From contig NC_015564.1 in assembly GCF_000214175.1 (NCBI RefSeq), forward strand, positions 1,426,001-1,490,000: 64,000 nucleotides of DNA, given 5' to 3'. The notes under the pieces are model-generated. The model was not told the origin of the DNA. It searched no databases and was given only the letters and a program-made list of their open reading frames with translations. Shown piece after piece: positions 62,474 through 64,000 of the stretch (within the stretch, counting starts at the first letter, position 1; each line of letters opens with the position of its first letter). Source of the stretch: Hoyosella subflava DQS3-9A1 (lineage in GTDB: Bacteria > Actinomycetota > Actinomycetes > Mycobacteriales > Mycobacteriaceae). The position numbers were made by a program, and so were the translations under genes.

Positions 62474-63535
62474 ATGACGACCGCGACAACAGCAGCGCCG
62501 TTTCTGACGGAGACGACCCTTGAACTGCTCGGCCAGATCGAGGATGGCCCCGGCGGCTTCGGCGGGGTCACTGGCGGGCCGGACTGGGCCCAAGAAGTGC
62601 GGAGGCTCGCGCGTGAACGCAACGCGACGATCCTTGCGCACAACTACCAGCTGCCCGAAATCCAGGATGTTGCCGACCACGTCGGCGACTCGCTGGCGCT
62701 GTCCAGAATTGCTGCTGACGCTCCGGAGAGCACCATTGTGTTCTGCGGTGTGCATTTCATGGCCGAAACCGCGAAGATCCTTTCGCCAGAGAAGACCGTG
62801 CTGATACCGGATCAGCGCGCTGGTTGCTCGCTTGCTGACTCTATTAGTGCGGACGAGCTCCGCGAATGGAAAGACGAGCACCCGGGTGCTGTTGTGGTGT
62901 CGTACGTCAACACCACCGCGGAGGTGAAAGCGCTGACAGACATCTGCTGCACCTCATCGAATGCCGTCGACGTCGTCGCGTCGATAGAGCCTGATCGCGA
63001 CATTCTCTTCCTGCCAGACCAGTTCCTCGGGGCTCACGTCAAGCGTGTCACCGGACGGAAGAACCTGCACATTTGGGCCGGCGAATGTCACGTCCACGCA
63101 GGCATCAACGGCGATGAGCTTGCCGCCCAGGCCCGCTCGCACCCCGACGCTGACCTCTTCGTGCACCCCGAGTGTGGCTGTGCGACATCAGCGCTGTACC
63201 TCGCTGGCGAGGGAGCGGTGCCCGAAGATCGTGTGAAGATCTTGTCCACGGGTGGCATGCTCGACGCCGCTCGGTCGACTGGCGCTCGCCAGGTTCTCGT
63301 TGCCACCGAAGTCGGAATGCTGCACCAACTCCGCCGAGCGGCACCGGACATCGACTTTCAGGCAGTCAACGATCGAGCTTCATGCAAGTACATGAAGATG
63401 ATCACCCCGGCCGCGCTGCTGCGCAGCCTTGTCGAAAATGCGGACGAGGTACACGTTGACGCCGAAACCGCAGCGAAGGCACGGCAGTCGGTGCAGCGCA
63501 TGATCTCGATCGGTAATCCCGGCGGCGGTGAGTGA
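62474..63535 (+). CDS. nadA: Quinolinate synthase NadA
   Basis: NadA condenses iminoaspartate and dihydroxyacetone phosphate to quinolinate, using a 4Fe-4S cluster. The 353-residue protein has the three cluster cysteines in AGCSLAD (Cys118), GECHVHAG (Cys205) and SCKYMKM (Cys304), and [13 protein letters not shown] near the start. Its ATG is 87 bases beyond the palindromic operator. nadB follows with a one-base overlap. Confidence 0.96.
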   Translation: MTTATTAAPFLTETTLELLGQIEDGPGGFGGVTGGPDWAQEVRRLARERNATILAHNYQLPEIQDVADHVGDSLALSRIAADAPESTIVFCGVHFMAETAKILSPEKTVLIPDQRAGCSLADSISADELREWKDEHPGAVVVSYVNTTAEVKALTDICCTSSNAVDVVASIEPDRDILFLPDQFLGAHVKRVTGRKNLHIWAGECHVHAGINGDELAAQARSHPDADLFVHPECGCATSALYLAGEGAVPEDRVKILSTGGMLDAARSTGARQVLVATEVGMLHQLRRAAPDIDFQAVNDRASCKYMKMITPAALLRSLVENADEVHVDAETAAKARQSVQRMISIGNPGGGE

Positions 63536-64000
63536 TGAGCCCCCGAACAGGGGGTGCTCGCAGCGAGTGGGAACGTCACGCTGATGTCGTCATCGTCGGA
63601 GCTGGCATCGCTGGTCTGACGGCAGCTCTGCGGGCACATGCGCGTGGTCTGAAAGTCATCGTGGTTCGTAAAGCGGCCCACGGGGACACGGCTACGGCGC
63701 TCGCGCAGGGGGGCGTGGCCGTCGTCGACGGCTCAGTGCCCAGCGATAGCGTGCCGCGACACTTCGGCGACACCGTCGCGGCAGGTGGGGGACTCGTCGA
63801 TGGGCATGCCGCAACCGTCATCCTCACCGAAGGAGCGGAGGCGATCCGGCGACTGCGTGCTCGCGGCGCCCACTTCGACGAGGGGCCCGATGGGTTGCTG
63901 CGGACCCGTGAAGGTGGTCACTCCGAGCGTCGCATCATTCATGCTGGGGGTGATGCGACGGGAGCAGAGATCCAGCGTGCGCTCAACCACGCATCGCGCC
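63535..64000 (+). CDS. nadB: L-aspartate oxidase NadB (partial, runs off the window)
   Basis: NadB oxidises aspartate to iminoaspartate, the NadA substrate. The ATG at 63535 shares a base with the nadA stop. 155 codons are visible: the FAD motif ADVVIVGAGIAGLTAALRAH, then TATALAQGGVAVV and REGGHSERRIIHAGGDATG, all typical of NadB. The C-terminus lies outside the window. Confidence 0.93.
   Translation, partial: MSPRTGGARSEWERHADVVIVGAGIAGLTAALRAHARGLKVIVVRKAAHGDTATALAQGGVAVVDGSVPSDSVPRHFGDTVAAGGGLVDGHAATVILTEGAEAIRRLRARGAHFDEGPDGLLRTREGGHSERRIIHAGGDATGAEIQRALNHASR

Noticed and set aside
1-64000. tRNA, rRNA, CRISPR arrays, insertion sequences, integrases
   Set aside because: I looked for cloverleaf-like and repeat-spacer patterns and for transposase or integrase motifs and saw none; a dedicated RNA-gene and repeat search was not possible here.

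Overview
The window looks like chromosomal DNA of a high-GC actinobacterium of the order Mycobacteriales, close to Hoyosella, Rhodococcus or Mycobacterium. Codon use is GC-rich, many genes start with GTG, and the products include a deazaflavin (F420)-type nitroreductase, BsaP, 13E12-family, SigF/RsbW and SigG-like proteins. From memory, the backbone follows Mycobacterium tuberculosis from Rv1539 to Rv1595: lspA and an RluA-type synthase, dnaE1, Rv1558-like and ilvA, a treY relic, an Rv1565c-like acyltransferase, bioA-bioF-bioD-bioB-bsaP, then DUF2567, a Nudix regulator, nadA and nadB.

Region by region: 0.1-6.2 kb holds a lipoprotein, lspA, a pseudouridine synthase, a membrane protein, rarD, and a divergent ureohydrolase/nitrilase pair. 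6.3-14.2 kb holds dnaE1, a lipoprotein serpin, the nitroreductase, ilvA, a TetR regulator and DUF6918. 14.2-19.3 kb holds a TreY-like protein that has lost the GH13 nucleophile, an acyltransferase-SGNH protein and a SigG-like sigma factor. 19.4-24.0 kb is the complete biotin operon with the auxiliary gene bsaP. 61.2-64.0 kb holds DUF2567, an NrtR-type regulator with a palindromic operator, nadA and the start of nadB.

Between bsaP and DUF2567 lies about 37 kb (24.1-61.1 kb) that is absent from this position in M. tuberculosis. It begins with rsbW-sigF. The next 28 kb are packed with stress-type genes: KatE catalase, CsbD, GH15, DUF4383, SDR, SRPBCC proteins, an ATP-grasp enzyme, a CDGSH protein, a heme-oxygenase-like redox enzyme, STAS and GAF-ANTAR regulators, and glycosyltransferases. 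By eye I found ten sites matching GTTT-N15/16-GGGTA upstream of these genes and several near matches, on both strands. This is the general-stress sigma (SigF/SigB) promoter signature. At six genes the start codon lies only 9-10 bases after the -10 element, which predicts leaderless mRNAs and fixes the starts. The stretch therefore reads as a sigma-F regulon gathered into one island next to its own sigma factor.

The most interesting details inside the island are: two STAS genes with similar two-hairpin leaders, one followed by an ANTAR (RNA-binding) gene; a carboxylate-amine ligase fused in frame to a small membrane protein; a sensory-rhodopsin-transducer homologue with no rhodopsin nearby; a cytochrome P450 relic; and a 36-residue membrane peptide gene in front of GH15. 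The right part of the island (53.8-61.1 kb) looks less sigma-F-like: a LacI regulator and GH3 beta-glucosidase with paired operators, a 13E12-family HNH gene, and an MFS exporter with its TetR regulator.
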